A stretch of 64,000 nucleotides of DNA. Origin: Cyathus striatus. Taxonomy: Eukaryota; Basidiomycota; Agaricomycetes; Agaricales; Nidulariaceae. A program made the translations under genes and the position numbers. The stretch is taken from positions 2,914,001-2,978,000 of the forward strand of contig JAOVFP010000001.1 in assembly GCA_025738555.1 (NCBI GenBank). The letters are read 5' to 3'. Of this stretch, positions 1 to 11,670 are shown piece by piece (positions within the stretch are counted from its first letter, which is position 1; every line of letters starts with the position of its first letter). Under the pieces are notes generated by a model, which worked only from the letters and a program-made list of their open reading frames with translations, was not told where the DNA came from and ran no database searches.

Positions 1-172
1 AGTCAGTAGATTTGGGGCTGGATCATATAAGTATGGTGGTGCGCAGTCTACAGCGGAGAAGTCGTCTGCGACTATTGAGCAGGTGCCCACGCCCGAACAG
101 GTGGTCGTGCCCGATAGTGAGCAAAAAGCAGAAGGATGAGGCCTATGAGGACTCAGAGGAGCCAAAGCCTTA
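1..172 (+). pseudogene. 3' end of decayed AAA ATPase paralog (cut by window edge)
   Basis: The frame beginning at base 2 reads a Gly/Tyr-rich stretch (SRFGAGSYKYGGAQ) followed by ATIEQV, then a stop at 131-133. A second frame runs on to a stop at 171-173. ATIEQV parallels ASIEQV at the C-terminus of the intact AAA gene in this arm. The right-arm mirror at 56594-56765 continues outward into a longer pseudogene that lacks the AAA domain, so this is its left-arm copy. Confidence 0.6.
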
Positions 173-1287
173 ATTGCGGTATAGGGGTGTCATTACGTTT
201 ATCATATTCATCATGTATCATCTTGCATACGTACGCATTACAGCCATGCTATAGAGATTTTCGACAGAAGCGCGGAGATCTGAAGAAGATTAAGTAACTT
301 AAATCTGGCAGGATTAGAAAAAAAAAACTTCTACTTCGAAGGTTTTGATATTTAAAACCGTAATATGATATGGCTGCGGATGCATGATGTTTTAATGACG
401 CGGAACTTCAGCGCATTCAACTTCGATTTATACGAAAACATCGAGATTCAGATACCTGGTCCGACAGCCCAGTCACGTGGCCAAGAAAGTTGTTGATCCG
501 GATGATTCCCGGAGGGTTTGAGTTTTCGAGTTCTCCCACTTTGCTCTAACTTCCTACTTACAAGCTACAGCGTATATTTGCTTTTTAAACTTATCTCATC
601 ATATCGCTGGCAGTATTATAATAATGTTGGTTTAAATGTCTCTTTATGAGCTGGAAGAAGTTTGGGATGTGTTAACGAATCATTGAGGGATCTCAGGGCG
701 TAGTTGAGTATATTAAAACGTTTTTCATACATCATGCCTTCCTCGTATAATGAAGCGCTGTAGCAGCCTAGAAAATTCTTATGGCCCATAGTTTTGGATT
801 GCAACAGCACAGTGGTGGAAGCGCAAGTCATCTAACACGGTCACCCAGTGACCTTGTCTTTATCGCTGCTACTCCAACCTCTTACCTTGGTACACACTCA
901 TTACAATAATCTCTGAAATGCTCAGTGAAGCTGATGTTCTACTGCACTCTGAAAGCTGTATGCAAAACACTGCGGAGAAGCTCACAAACGCTCGCCACTA
1001 TGCTATTAGATGATCGACGAGGTGGTCATGTATCACAGCTGCACACCTCAACAGCGAGGACATGGCATAGATTGGGTAAACATTTAGCGGCATCATCATA
1101 CTATGGATGAAACGCTGTAGATGCTTCTTCCATTCATAACGGACTATTCTAACACTATAGTCGATCTGAAGCTCCTCTTATTACAGCAATCCACCCGTGC
1201 GTGTCTCAAATAACATATATATATCGGTTCTGAGAAATAGACCCAGAAACAATCCCTAGAACTGAATAAACCTAGAACTAGACAAAC
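173..1287. other. Intergenic region upstream of the AAA gene
   Basis: No convincing gene is visible. The small open frames at 616-831 (-) and 925-1110 (+) have no recognisable domains and no splice context. The right arm carries the identical sequence, so conservation between the arms is uninformative. A polyA tract near 318-327 differs by two bases between the arms. Confidence 0.5.
1214..1224 (+). promoter_or_regulatory. Possible TATA box of the AAA gene
   Basis: CATATATATAT lies 64-74 bp upstream of the inferred ATG at 1288, a plausible distance for a short fungal 5' leader. This is sequence resemblance only. The same motif is present in the right-arm copy. Confidence 0.35.
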
Positions 1288-4200
1288 ATGACTAACACTA
1301 CTCAACCTATCACTTTCCCCGAAGGCTTGGCTAGCAAGATTCTATGGTCGCCACACATTGACCACGGTAATGCTACTGACTTTCATCACCACGTATCCTC
1401 TAATGACCGCGACTACTAGGATCCGGAAGAAATTCACGAGCCAGCTATGTCCTTGTCACCTCCGATTCTCAGAGCTGTCTTGCATCCCCCAGCGCGGAGG
1501 ACCTTACGCCTTCCAGTAAGGAAGTGTCTGTCACCGAGACGAAAGTTTCCGACGCGTCGATGGAGCCCGTCCCCCCCGTTGCTGGTGAACTGAATGCCGG
1601 CCTTGATGACGCTACAGAGTCCATCATCAATAACGTTGTAACTGCTGACAATAGCTCCTCCAATGGGGAGGGAACGCAGACTCAGGACGATTTTACCATT
1701 CCTAACCTTCCAGATAGCATCCAGAATGAAATAAACGCGCGCGTATCCTACAAATTTACAGTTGACGTCCAAATGGAGGCGATAAAAGCCCACAAGACTT
1801 TCCTTGCCGAGAAGAAACCGATCGTTGAACCGGTCGTTCACCTTTACTGCCCCCACGGTGGATGTCATGAAATTATCGACAAGGCTGTCAGAACTATTGC
1901 AAAGCATGAGGGCGCCGAGATGTTAACCCTTGATGCTTTTGAGCTTTCTTCTGCGGGCATATACGGCGATCGTAAGCAAACTTCTTGTTAACTGTTCCCT
2001 ATATATCTAACGGCACCACTTCTAGAGTTCTATGAAGCCCTCTCTGCATTGTACAGGCATCCAGTTATCCCCAATGAAATAGTAGAGAATAAAGCTAACT
2101 CGAATAGCGACACCGATAAGGACAGCAGCAGTTGCTCATCCATCGAGGAAAGCGCGAGGGAATGCAAGAAGGAAGGGGTAGAACAGTGTGGAAAAGCCGA
2201 CAAAGGGAAGCAAGGGGAGGAGATACAGATACAGATTCGGAAGGACGAAGAGCTGAAGAAGCTGGACTCTGGTATTCAGGCAATATTTGATTCTCTTATC
2301 TCTATTTCCTCGTGCCAGGGTCTTCAGGATACTGCAGCTTCTACAAAGAAACGCATTATCTACATTCGAGATTTCGGCAGCATTGCCAAAGTAGCCGCTA
2401 CCTTCGTTGTACGCCTTCTACGTGCCATCCATGCCCGCCGCGCTGCAAAGTTCTCCGATGGCGTGGAGTCGGAAGATCTCATCCAGCCAACGATACTCAT
2501 CCTTGGATATTCGAATATTACTAACAACATTTCGGAGTCGGTCTTTGTTCGCGGTGGCGAGACACTCAGGAAGGCGCTGCCTTCGATTGGTGCAGAGTTT
2601 CTTCGGGAAGACCTGGCCTCGATAACTTTGTCTCCCATTGCTTCCAGGTTTTTCTTGGGATCCCTAGTTGTGGAGGGAGAGAACAAAAGTTCTCATTCAA
2701 ATGATTCCGATGGCGATCATCACAGCATTGTCTTGAAGTTTTCACTTCTCAAGTTGCTAAGTGATATGCCAATGCCAAAGTCAATGACGTCAGTAACCGC
2801 CAGTAGTGCCTCTTCCTCTCTCAAGGAGCTCAAATGCTCGGTCTTCAACGGTCCTACTTTCTCTCTGGATAGCTTCGATTTATCGTCCGCGTCGCTGGCA
2901 ATGTCTATCTTCTTTAAAGATCCTGAAAAAAAGGCATTCACTGCATTAGAAAAGAGTCTATGTGATCGGCGGATGACGAGCATGGCTAATGCATGGTTTA
3001 GAATATCCCTTGCTCAACGAAGGAGGCGCCTTGCTTGTGATGATGTTATTGCTTTTCTGGGGGATGATGAGGATCTTCAGAAAGACCTAGTCTTGGAGGA
3101 GAAGAAGAAGAGGGGTCAAGGCAAGAAAGATTTGGAGAAGCCAAAGGAGCATGGTCCGTATAAGGGACGGGATCTACTTGCTCGTCTAGCCCAACTCACT
3201 GATTCGAGCATTTCTGTCACACTGGATCAAGCGGTAGCCATTGCCCTTGGACTGGGCAATCCTGGACAAACCTCCGAAGTTGATATTCCAGAAGTTCCTT
3301 TTTCTGCGTTTTCGAAGGCTTTCCGGATGCTTATTCATAATCATAAATCTCGTACGGAATGGAGAAATGAACAGTCGGAATTGGAGGAGGAAGACGATGA
3401 TAGTGAAGATAGAGATGATGAAGATGAAGATCCGGTGGTTAAAGCCGTTAAAAATGCAGATAACCTGACACAGCATGAAAGCCAGATGCTTTCTTGTATC
3501 GTTAATCCAAGTATGTAAGTCTTCATTGTTAGTATTATGTTTTTCTAACTGATCCTTGCAGATGAGCTGACTACGTCGTTCGAGGATATTTGCATCCCGG
3601 AGAAGATCGTAGACACTCTTCGCACTATCATATCGTTGCGTCTCAAATTCCCTAGTGCATTCGTGTCTGGCGTTCTAGGTAGGGAATCTATGGGAGGCGT
3701 GCTACTCTATGGGCCTCCTGGCACTGGGAAGACGATGGTTTGCAGAGCGGTGGCCAGTGAGTGTGGCGCGCGGATGCTTGTCATCAAACCAAGCGATATC
3801 ATGGACAAGCATGTTGGGGAATCAGAGAAACTCGTGAAGGCAATATTCGTATGTTTATTCTTATAGATTGACAAACAGCACTTTAATAAGCGGGTACTTT
3901 ACAGACTCTTGCTTATCGTCTTGCTCCTTGCTTGATATTTATAGATGAACTTGATTCATTCTTTGGTAAGAGAAAGGATGACGATAAGAAATGGGTCAGG
4001 GATATGGTAAGCTAGTATTTCCTCTTAGTCGACTCTCGTGCTCACATCTTGTCAGCTTTCGGAATTCCTCCAATCTATGGATGGGCTGAAGTCTGCGAAG
4101 AAGAACAAAGATGCGGGTGTTGTTCTGATTGGTGCTACTAATAGGGTGCGCATAATAAATCATCTAGCAACGCTGTGTTCTGAGCCATCATTAAATAGCC

Positions 4201-5677
4201 TCAAGACATCGATGAGGCAGTCATCCGTCGTCTGCCTAGTCGCATGATGCTAGATGCGCCGGATGAGAAACAGAGAAAACGTATGTTTACTTACAACAAC
4301 TTCCTTCGACACCGTCTAACGTCTAGCTCAGGTATCCTGGAATTGCACCTCCGAGGAGAAGCCCTTGATGATGATGTGAGACTCCACGAGATCGCAGTGA
4401 AAACCACCAATTATTCCGGATCCGATCTCAAGAGTAAGTCACCGACCTCTTGTAATTTACGTTGGTGTTAACGTTACCACAGACGTTTGCGTTTCTGCTG
4501 CCATGACTTCTGTTAAAGAAGCAGTTGGGACGTTTAGATGGACACCCATGAAATCTAAAGATGTACCAAAGGCCGGAGACAAGTCGACCTTTGGTGGCGC
4601 CGCGGGAGACGAAGAAACCGAGAACGCCAAGGCGAAGATTGACAAGAGAACCGTGAAGATGAAGCACCTCCTAGCAGCTCTTGATGAAGTCCCTGGTTCT
4701 CTCACCAACGATATAACTGGACAGAGCGAGCTTCATCGCTGGCATACGCAGTATGGAGCTGGAGCTTCCTCACGACCAAATTACGGTGCTGGTATTGGTC
4801 GATTTGGTGGTTACACTGGGGCCAGTTCCAAGACCGGTGCTGGTAGCTATAGTTCGGTTGGTGATTCTACTGGTGCTGGTGGACATGGTTTGGGCGGGGG
4901 TGGTGCTGGTGCTGGTAAGTATGACTTGGGCGGAGGCGGTGGCGCTGGTGGATATGGTTTGGGCAGAAATGCTACAGGTGCTGGTGGATACGGCTTGGGG
5001 GAAATGCCTCTAGTGCTGGCGGACACGGATTAGGTGGGAATACTACTGGTGCTGGAGGGTATGGTATTGGAGCCAACAGATTTGGCGCTGGTTCAGGAAG
5101 TGGATATGGGGTGGGCGGCAGTAGTATCTTCGGGTCTGGTACCGGTGGCAACGGCCACAATTCTGGTATAGCTAACAGTAATGCAGCTGGGGCTGCTTCA
5201 GACGCGAATGCGAGCTCTTCATCTCCTCTTAATATTCCTCGGTACCCGTACGGTCGAAATCCAGGTGTTTCTGGCGGCTACGGTTCCAACTCCAACACAC
5301 CTGCAGGCGGTGCGGAACCCAATCCCAGCGGAGAAAACTTCAACCCAGGACAGTTGCCTGGAAGATATCATGAGTACGGAGCACTGAATGGGAACAGAAG
5401 CTCAGGCATTCTTGGAGGGGATGGGACTACTTCTGGTTTACCTCGCTATGGTGGGTCATTCAGAAGTTATGGCGGAGGCAGCGGCGGAGGTGGCATAGGA
5501 GGCGGAATCGGAAGTGGAGGGCCCAACAGCTTTGGTGCTGGGGGGCTTGGAATTGTAGGAGCTGGGGGCGTGTTGGGAGGTCTAGGAAGCGTGCATGGGA
5601 TGGGAGGGTTTGGGTCCGCAGGAGACAACGGGCACGGTCCGCATGCATCGATTGAACAGGTTGACGAACAAAGCTAG
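1288..5677 (+). CDS. AAA+ ATPase with long N-terminal region and Gly-rich tail, left copy (frameshifted in assembly)
   Basis: Nine exons inferred from GT-AG introns of 49-56 bp that keep frame: 1288-1366, 1420-1971, 2026-3510, 3562-3848, 3905-4006, 4056-4145, 4199-4280, 4332-4433 and 4483-5677. The protein is about 1320 residues. The N-terminal two thirds include an acidic run (about 3390-3430). The AAA module has Walker A GPPGTGKT (near 3711), Walker B LIFIDELDS (near 3937), a sensor-1-like GATNR (4131-4145), an arginine-rich RRLPSR segment in exon 7 and GSDLKNVCVSAAM across the last intron. The tail is imperfect GAGGYGLGG repeats. The domain resembles membrane- or microtubule-acting AAA proteins of the Msp1/spastin group, but its role is unknown. 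A G-run at 4997-5001 is one base short here, causing a stop at 5031-5033. The right copy is intact at this point. The 3' end, ending SIEQVDEQS, is open only in this left copy. Confidence 0.88.
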
Positions 5678-5950
5678 ACGCGAGTCCATACGTTTACATA
5701 GATATTTTTCATTTCACTTGTTATTTAGAAATGTGTATTTCTCGTTCAAACTTCATGCTATTGCTCTTAGAACTTAATCGTGGTCGTGTGACTATGTGTG
5801 GGGTTTGGTGATTCGCACTGCTGGCTACCAACGATTTTGTGGTTGGCAAAATCCATACAAAACCGACGTTAATAACTATAAATATTGAGAATACATTTTT
5901 CCAGCTGCAAAACTACAGCCATTGTCAAGTGCAAAATCTGTGACACATGT
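5678..5950. other. Downstream region of AAA gene, nothing recognised
   Basis: Short AT-rich stretch between the AAA stop codon and a dispersed repeat. It presumably holds the 3' untranslated region. No gene or clear polyadenylation signal can be supported. Confidence 0.4.
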
Positions 5951-6125
5951 TATTCCCACTACCTTTTAAGGTAGTTGGGTTATAGGGTGGTTTGGATTCC
6001 CCTATAAGGCAATTTGTGGATCGCGTTCGGGATCTCACTTTCTAGCAATATGATTGGCTGCAGCCTAGAAACACTGTGTGATTGGCTCGTTAGCAGATAC
6101 CATGTGACATTACGTGACGAAGATC
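5951..6125 (+). repeat. Dispersed ~170-bp repeat, copy A
   Basis: Starts with ACTACCTTTTAAGGTAGT (8-bp arms around TT, 5958-5975), then a block containing TTTGTGGATC, GATCTCACTTTCT, GCAATATGATTGG and TGTGATTGG, and ends near TGTGACATTACGTGAC. The same order of motifs recurs at 29185-29320 (+), 36838-37020 (-) and, through the inverted repeat, 50639-50813 (-). A partial copy with only the palindrome is at 43110-43150. Two ATTGG boxes give it a promoter-like look. It could equally be part of a transposon end. Confidence 0.7.
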
Positions 6126-7372
6126 AATCGCCCGAACACCTTGCTCATCTCCCTCTTTTGATCCCGGCTTATTTTGTTTCTTCGCCCTTCGTCGTCGTTT
6201 TTCCCTCCCATCCTTGTTTGCATGCCCCACGGATTGCCATACCCCAACGATCAGTTGTTCCGGTTTTCTCTTCCGTTTTTCAACTTATAGGTGTCCTCTT
6301 TTCGAACCAATTTCAACTGTCTTCAATTCAATACCTATATTCACTTGCACGAATTTCTAAACTTCGGTACTGCGATGATACAACCTGCGAGTTCTACAAA
6401 CTGCAAATAACCGACACAACCTCGATCAATTACTTATGTTCAAGACATTTGGAGCCTCAATGGATACTAACACTGGAAGTTAGCTGATTACCACCGTCTT
6501 GTGGTAATCCGCTCTCTAACCAAACCTTAGTTAACGACTCAACAGTAAAAATGGTGGCCCGAAGAGCATGGAATCGCAAACGATACGTGACTAAAGTGCA
6601 CCAGACTCAGTCGACCATCTTGCGTACTTTGATCTCTCAAACTTGCAAGCTCCTTATCCGTCACTGACATCGAGGAACTCAAATTCACTCTACTATGGAA
6701 CTCCATCCTGGTAAGTAATGTCGGTTTGATAATTTGCATTCGTTACATTCTTCCCTACCCATTCTTTCTTCTCTTTCCACTCACCCGCTCGGTTTTACCT
6801 TCACACTCCTTCTAACCAGATCTTGCATAGTCTCGGCTCTACGTTCCGGGCTGTGTCCTGTTAGGCTTAGATGCTCTAGGCTTTTCCATAATTCTATCTA
6901 ATTTTACTCGCTGCCACTTCACAACGTTAATCCGTGTCACAAACCTTATAAAATATAACCATCACAGTAAGTAATAGAATTATATTTCGGCATTCATAGA
7001 AAATTATTTCATTCTGGCTAATGGTAATGTAGACAAGCAAACCGACATGGCAGCACCACCAACACACCAAAGGCAACCCTACAGCTAACAAACACACCTT
7101 CGCAATATGTACACACTAGGCATGTTGCAATGGAATATAGGGGTGGGATAATATTTCTTTCACCTTGGAATTGTGCCTTAATCTTAGATATACCTTAAGA
7201 TCTCTTGTATAGTACCGGTGGCACTATAATCCACTATAGGACAGCCCATACCTTACAATGAATTGTTGTATAATTGTAATGTTTTCAGTACTATCTTACA
7301 ATTATCTTACAGTGCATTATTGCGAGAGTAAAGGCTTAATGCCTTCCAAGGTAGATTGGACTTTCGTGACAT
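6126..7372. other. Non-coding stretch spanning the inner edge of the inverted repeat
   Basis: No supported gene. An open frame at 6014-6487 begins inside a dispersed repeat and has no recognisable domain. The inverted-repeat boundary is at 6813. Sequence 6814-7372 is unique in the window as far as can be seen by eye. Confidence 0.4.
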
Positions 7373-7624
7373 ACAGACTGTTTTACAGCTATGGGATGGA
7401 TTTATACAGGTTACAGGTTATATTTCCAATTTTTTTCTTCCAAAATCTGTTCTATCTGTATTATTTCGATTCCTACATACTTCTACAAGTAGTATTGACT
7501 CAGGTAGCAATAGCAGCTATCAAGTAAACCCATTAAAAATTAATAAGTAGTGTCTGGAACCTAGGTATGAGTTTGTAAAATACATTTAGTTATTAAGACT
7601 TTTAATATTGATGTCAACTCAGGA
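7373..7624 (-). repeat. Severed part of a hAT-like element (left of the Helitron)
   Basis: Reverse complement of 36288-36540, inside the non-autonomous element at 35182-36657. The other part of the same left-hand copy resumes at 22146. The 14.5 kb between them is absent at the right-hand locus. Homology stops at 7373, so the terminal inverted repeat expected on this side is missing here. Confidence 0.85.
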
Positions 7625-7633
7625 CTGGGAATT

Positions 7634-7648
7634 GCCGACTGCGTCGGC
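7634..7648 (+). other. Hairpin near Helitron left terminus
   Basis: GCCGAC-TGC-GTCGGC, a 6-bp perfect stem beginning 10 bases inside the junction with the empty site. It keeps its CpGs in a region that is otherwise CpG-poor. Subterminal hairpins are typical of Helitron ends, more often at the 3' end. Confidence 0.4.
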
Positions 7649-7769
7649 GAAGACCTTGTTTGACTTTGGTGATGTGTAGTTGAGTGTAACAGTATTATAG
7701 GGTTTATATTTGTGTCAGTGTTGTTACAAATTATATTAAGTAAAATTTTGAGTTTAAATTTTAGGATGG

Positions 7770-8660
7770 TGTGATAGGTATATTGGGAGGAGGAGGAAGA
7801 ATAGTATAAATTGCTACCAGGTCAGCTGAGTAGAAGTGGTAAGGTACACCATTATGAGTTAAGTGTGGAATTTGCCAATGATTAAGTTTAAAGTGTACCT
7901 CTGCTGTGGCATTGATAAGGCAGCATTGATAATCAACAGGATGAATTTCATCTTGTTGATGTCGTAAACAGTGGGATGATTAACAGTATGTGTATTATAC
8001 AGGTTAGGCATTGTGTCTTGAGCAGCTTTAGTGGAAATAGGCCATGTGCGTATGTCTAAGGAGATTATTAAGAAGTGGTAACTTGAAAAACAGATAAACA
8101 TACCGAAAGAATAATGTGGGTTAGTACATTGCGCTGTAGTCTGAGAGGTAGAGAGGTTACATAAGGCAGGGAAAGTGAAAACAAATGATAGTCACACTGA
8201 ATAGTTGATGACCTATTTTGATTCAAGGTGTGGAAGCAGGGCCTACAAAGAGGCCTTGTTTGTGTGCATATTTGGAATCAGGGGCTTGATCGAGTAGCCA
8301 TCTAATATTGTCAAGTACATCTGGAAACTCGCTTTTAAATGGTTCAACAGTAGGGCAGCCTCCAGATAATGTCAAATGCAAGTTTGCAAAGTTTGATGTG
8401 GATTTGTGAGGATTGGTAAATCCGCTGTCAGGGGAAAAAGAAAAGTCTCATTTGGAAATTTTAACAACGGCAATGAGATTTGCTGCAGTTGGTTCGGAGA
8501 GCCATGTATCATTGTGATTATATATTTTTTGCATTACTTTGTTGATATTTTTGTTTTCTTTCCAGTATACAATTTCGCTGAAAAGATTATCTGCAAGATA
8601 GGTATCAGCTATTAAAAGGCCTTCATGTACATGTTTGAGATGTTCATTGAAGTTCATGGT
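7770..8660 (-). pseudogene. Helitron cargo family, copy 1 (decayed)
   Basis: The N-terminal part (8657-8448 and on to about 8200) carries the family motifs GLLIADTYLADNLFSEIVYW, VVKISK-stop-DFSFSPD, LTLSGGCPTVEPFKSEF and DNIRWLL. The interrupting TGA lies where copies 3 and 5 stay open. The C-terminal part (about 8080-7770) has TVYDIN, then a frameshift, then CLINATAEVHFKL, YHFYSADLVAIYTILPPPP. Farthest copy from the Rep/helicase. Function unrecognised. Confidence 0.65.
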
Positions 8661-8949
8661 GTAGGTTTTGCATGAGAAAGGTGTGTGACATGCATATAGA
8701 TTCGGTGATTTTCAAAAGTGATATTGTAGATATAACAGGTTAGGTTAGTGGGGTGAGTAGGGATGGAAGTGAATGAAGTGTTGTAACTGATCGAATATGA
8801 CATTTCGTCAATGATAATTTATAGGAGATTTTAAATACAATGCAGTTTCATAATAGTTTATAATTGGAACAAATATTCTATTTCATTACAGAAACAAATT
8901 AATATTGTATTTGTATACTGATTAAAGTTGAGTGTGTGGTGATTCACTG

Positions 8950-9863
8950 TTAAGAGGAGTTGTATGGTACTGGAGGAGGTGGAAGGATGATGTGCATTGC
9001 GACAAGGTTTGCTTGATAATGGTTGTATGGTGTGACACCTTGCATTTGAGGGGTAATGTAATGGGTTAATTTGAAATTAACTTCAGCAGTAGCATTAACG
9101 AGATGGCATTGGTAGTTGCTAGGATGAATTTCACAACCATTAATATCATAAATGGTTGGTGGGACAAATCTATGAGTTTGGTAAAGAAACAGCATTGCTT
9201 GTTGAGTAGTCAATGTGGTAAGTGGCCAGTTGTGCAATAAGGCATAATCTGATGAGAATAAGACATTAGAAAGGTTCATAGGGTAAGACTTGAACATACT
9301 ATTAGTGTTGTAGTTGACAGGAACCTCAAGTTCAGGCTGACATATTGGAATTTTTAGGATACATAAAAAATATAATAAGATTTCTTACTTACTGTGAATA
9401 AACTATGTTGTACTTTAATTTTGGGTTTAGAGGAATTACCAACAATGATTCCTACTTTCCGACTGGTTTCAGAAGCCTCTTCAATAAGCCATTTGATATT
9501 GTTAATCACTTTTGGGTACTGGGATTTGAAAGGTTCAATTGTGGGAGGCCCTCCCGAGAGGCTAAGAGTAAGATGTGTAAATCTGTTTCCAGATAATCCT
9601 GAATTGGAGTTAAAAAAGAAGTCTTCCTCTTCAATTCTTAGTATTGCAGAGAGACTGGTGACCTCAGGTTCTACATTAGTAAGGTTGCTAGTGTTGAAGG
9701 TGACATTGGAAATTTTGGTTGAATGTACAACTTTGTTGTACATATTGAAATGATGCCAGGTGACATTGAACAGAGTATTGCTGAGATAGTTATCAGAATA
9801 TAATAGATGTTTTTGAGTGTTTCAAAGGTTTTGTGTGAGATTAAGAAAGGAGCTCAAATTCAT
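8950..9863 (-). CDS. Helitron cargo family, copy 2 (one internal stop)
   Basis: Start ATG inferred at 9863 (MNLSSFLNL). One in-frame TGA follows shortly after, in a codon that could be an arginine CGA. The N-terminal domain has AILRIEEEDFFFNSNSG, LTLSLSGGPPTIEPFKSQY, NNIKWLIEEA and VQHSLFT. A GT-AG intron (about 9395-9342, donor GTAAGTAAG) joins it in frame to PELEVPV. The C-terminal domain has WPLTTLTT, VPPTIYDINGCEIHPSNY, LVNATAEVNFKL and ANLVAMHIILPPPPVPYNSS. No known domain is recognised. The segmented architecture is shared by all five copies. Confidence 0.6.
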
Positions 9864-10564
9864 GATGAAGAGAGGTTAATGGGAAGAGAGTAATATTATG
9901 GGGAAAAGAGTAACATTAGGTGTTTTTGGAGGGAGAGGTCCATAAAGATGATCGGTGGTGGGTGTCATCACAGCAAGCAAAAGAGTTGGGTCATATCTAT
10001 AGTTATGTTGGATCGAGTTATATGTTGAGTAATCGATCATTTAAAACAAAGTATATACAAATACTGTTTTGATTAATCTTTTAAAGTGGAATCTAGAAAG
10101 TTGTGATGTATTTCATGGTAGATATGATCAATCAATGACTTGCATTAGTAGAATTGAATGTATTGGAGTGTGCCAGTGTGGGAGTACATAGTAGCGTATT
10201 TGGATGAATAGGGTACATATTTGATGTATGAAATTGCTGGCATTGCCAGTAACTGTCTCTGTGTCAGAAGTCATGATGAAAAGGAATGTTTTGTTCAATT
10301 CAATAGTGACGTAGTGGTGACAGGGATGATTTGTTGCTGTATTCTCAATGGGCCATTGGATACAGATAAGATGGTAGTGTTGATGTAATGATGCGGTTTG
10401 GAGGACATGAGGAGTAGGACAATCAAAGGATGATAGTAATGAGAGTATCTTCTAGAGTAATGAAATCATTGAAACAATGATAAAGTTATTGTTAATGTAA
10501 TACAGTAGGATAAGTAATTGGGTTAGTCTCAAGAGAAATTAGAAATGTTATAGGTAAAAATAGT
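9864..10564. other. Spacer between cargo copies 2 and 3
   Basis: AT-rich, with no reading frame matching the cargo family. Much longer than the spacers between the other copies, so it may hold a copy decayed beyond recognition by eye. Confidence 0.4.
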
Positions 10565-11457
10565 TCAAAACTGAATGCTATCTGTATTTTCATTATGGTT
10601 ATTTTCATTGTGATCTATAAGGAAAGTGTCATATGCATGAATTATGGTAGGTGGTGGAAGAATGCTAGACACTGTTATTCGAGGAGGGGCAGTAGCATCA
10701 GTAGGTGGTGGAAGAATGGTGTGGATGGCGATTAAATCAGCAGAGAAGTGGTAGAGCGGTTTGTTCTTCAGTGATTTGGGAGTAGACCAGCTAGTTAGTT
10801 CAAATTCAATTTGTACAGTTGCATTGACAAGTGCAGGATGATATTTGGTAGGATCGATTTCTATCCCATTGATATCATACACAAGAGGAAGTTTGGTAAT
10901 CCCTTGAGACTAGACAAAGTTAGAAAGCAATTTGGTTGAAAACCGGTGAATCGTACATTTAACATTCTATGCTTGAGTTTGATTTGTGGGGGAAAGGTTG
11001 ATTCATCAAGAAGATCTCATTTAACTGTCTCTTGTGATCCAGTGACCTGTGAAACAAGCCAGTGGATATTATCAATTGCTTTCAGGTATTCCATTTGAAA
11101 AGGTTCCACTGTTGGAGAATTGCCAGACAGTGTAAGTGTTATATAAATGATATTATCGTTATCCATGCTAGTCCAACCTCCATCAGGGGAAAAATGGAAG
11201 TCATGTCTGGCTATTTTTACAACCATAGACAGGCTGGCAATTTCATATTTCGCAGGTGGAAGAATGTTGTTGGCATCATCAGCATCAGGAATGAAGAAAG
11301 TACTAGCAGGTTGAACAATTTTGAGAGTTTTACCATATCTTTTCCAACTGACAATTTGACTGAATGTGTCTTCAGCAAGGTAGGTGCCAGTGCAGATAAG
11401 ACGATCATGGACACATTTGAGGTATTTGTCTAAACCAGTAAGATGGATAGAAGTCAT
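10565..11457 (-). pseudogene. Helitron cargo family, copy 3
   Basis: The N-terminal segment starts at 11457 (MTSIHLTGL) and runs to 11017. It carries DRLICTGTYLAEDTFSQIVSW, SMVVKIARHDFHFSPDGG, ITLTLSGNSPTVEPFQMEY and DNIHWLVSQ. The C-terminal segment (10882-10565) has MYDINGIEIDPTKY, LVNATVQIEFEL and SADLIAIHTILPPP, and is unusual in repeating ILPPP in its tail. The link between the segments is not clearly an intact intron. Function unknown. Confidence 0.6.
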
Positions 11458-11670
11458 GTTAATAAAAATAATATACACAGGGAATAGCATGTAGACATTT
11501 GTAGGGTGAAATAGTTAATGATGTAGGTATGATGTATGAATGATGTTAGGGTGGTCCATATTTAGTGGAGTGAAGTGAAAAATGTTTAGGAGCATGACCA
11601 TTATGTTTAAGTTGCATGGAGAAAGATATGGTTATTATGGCTGTATAAATGAGGTGTATACACAACAATG

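Larger units (their letters stand above)
1..6813 (+). repeat. Left arm of 6.8-kb inverted repeat
   Basis: This segment is the reverse complement of 49951-56765. Paired coordinates sum to 56764 over most of the arm, shifting only at three homopolymers: the A-run near 318-327 (10 against 12), the G-run at 4997-5001 (5 against 6) and the G-run at 5540-5545 (6 against 5). The inner boundary is abrupt: after TTCACACTCCTTCT the left side continues AACCAG and the right side TTCACC. Homology still holds at base 1, so the outer boundary lies outside the window. The arm contains one complete AAA ATPase gene and the end of a decayed paralog. Confidence 0.95.

Noticed and set aside
4860..5080. Tandem repeat as a separate element
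   Set aside because: It is the coding sequence of the Gly-rich tail of the AAA protein, in frame with it.
6014..6487. 157-codon open frame, present in both arms
   Set aside because: It begins inside a dispersed repeat, has no domain, and its identity in both arms only reflects the inverted repeat.
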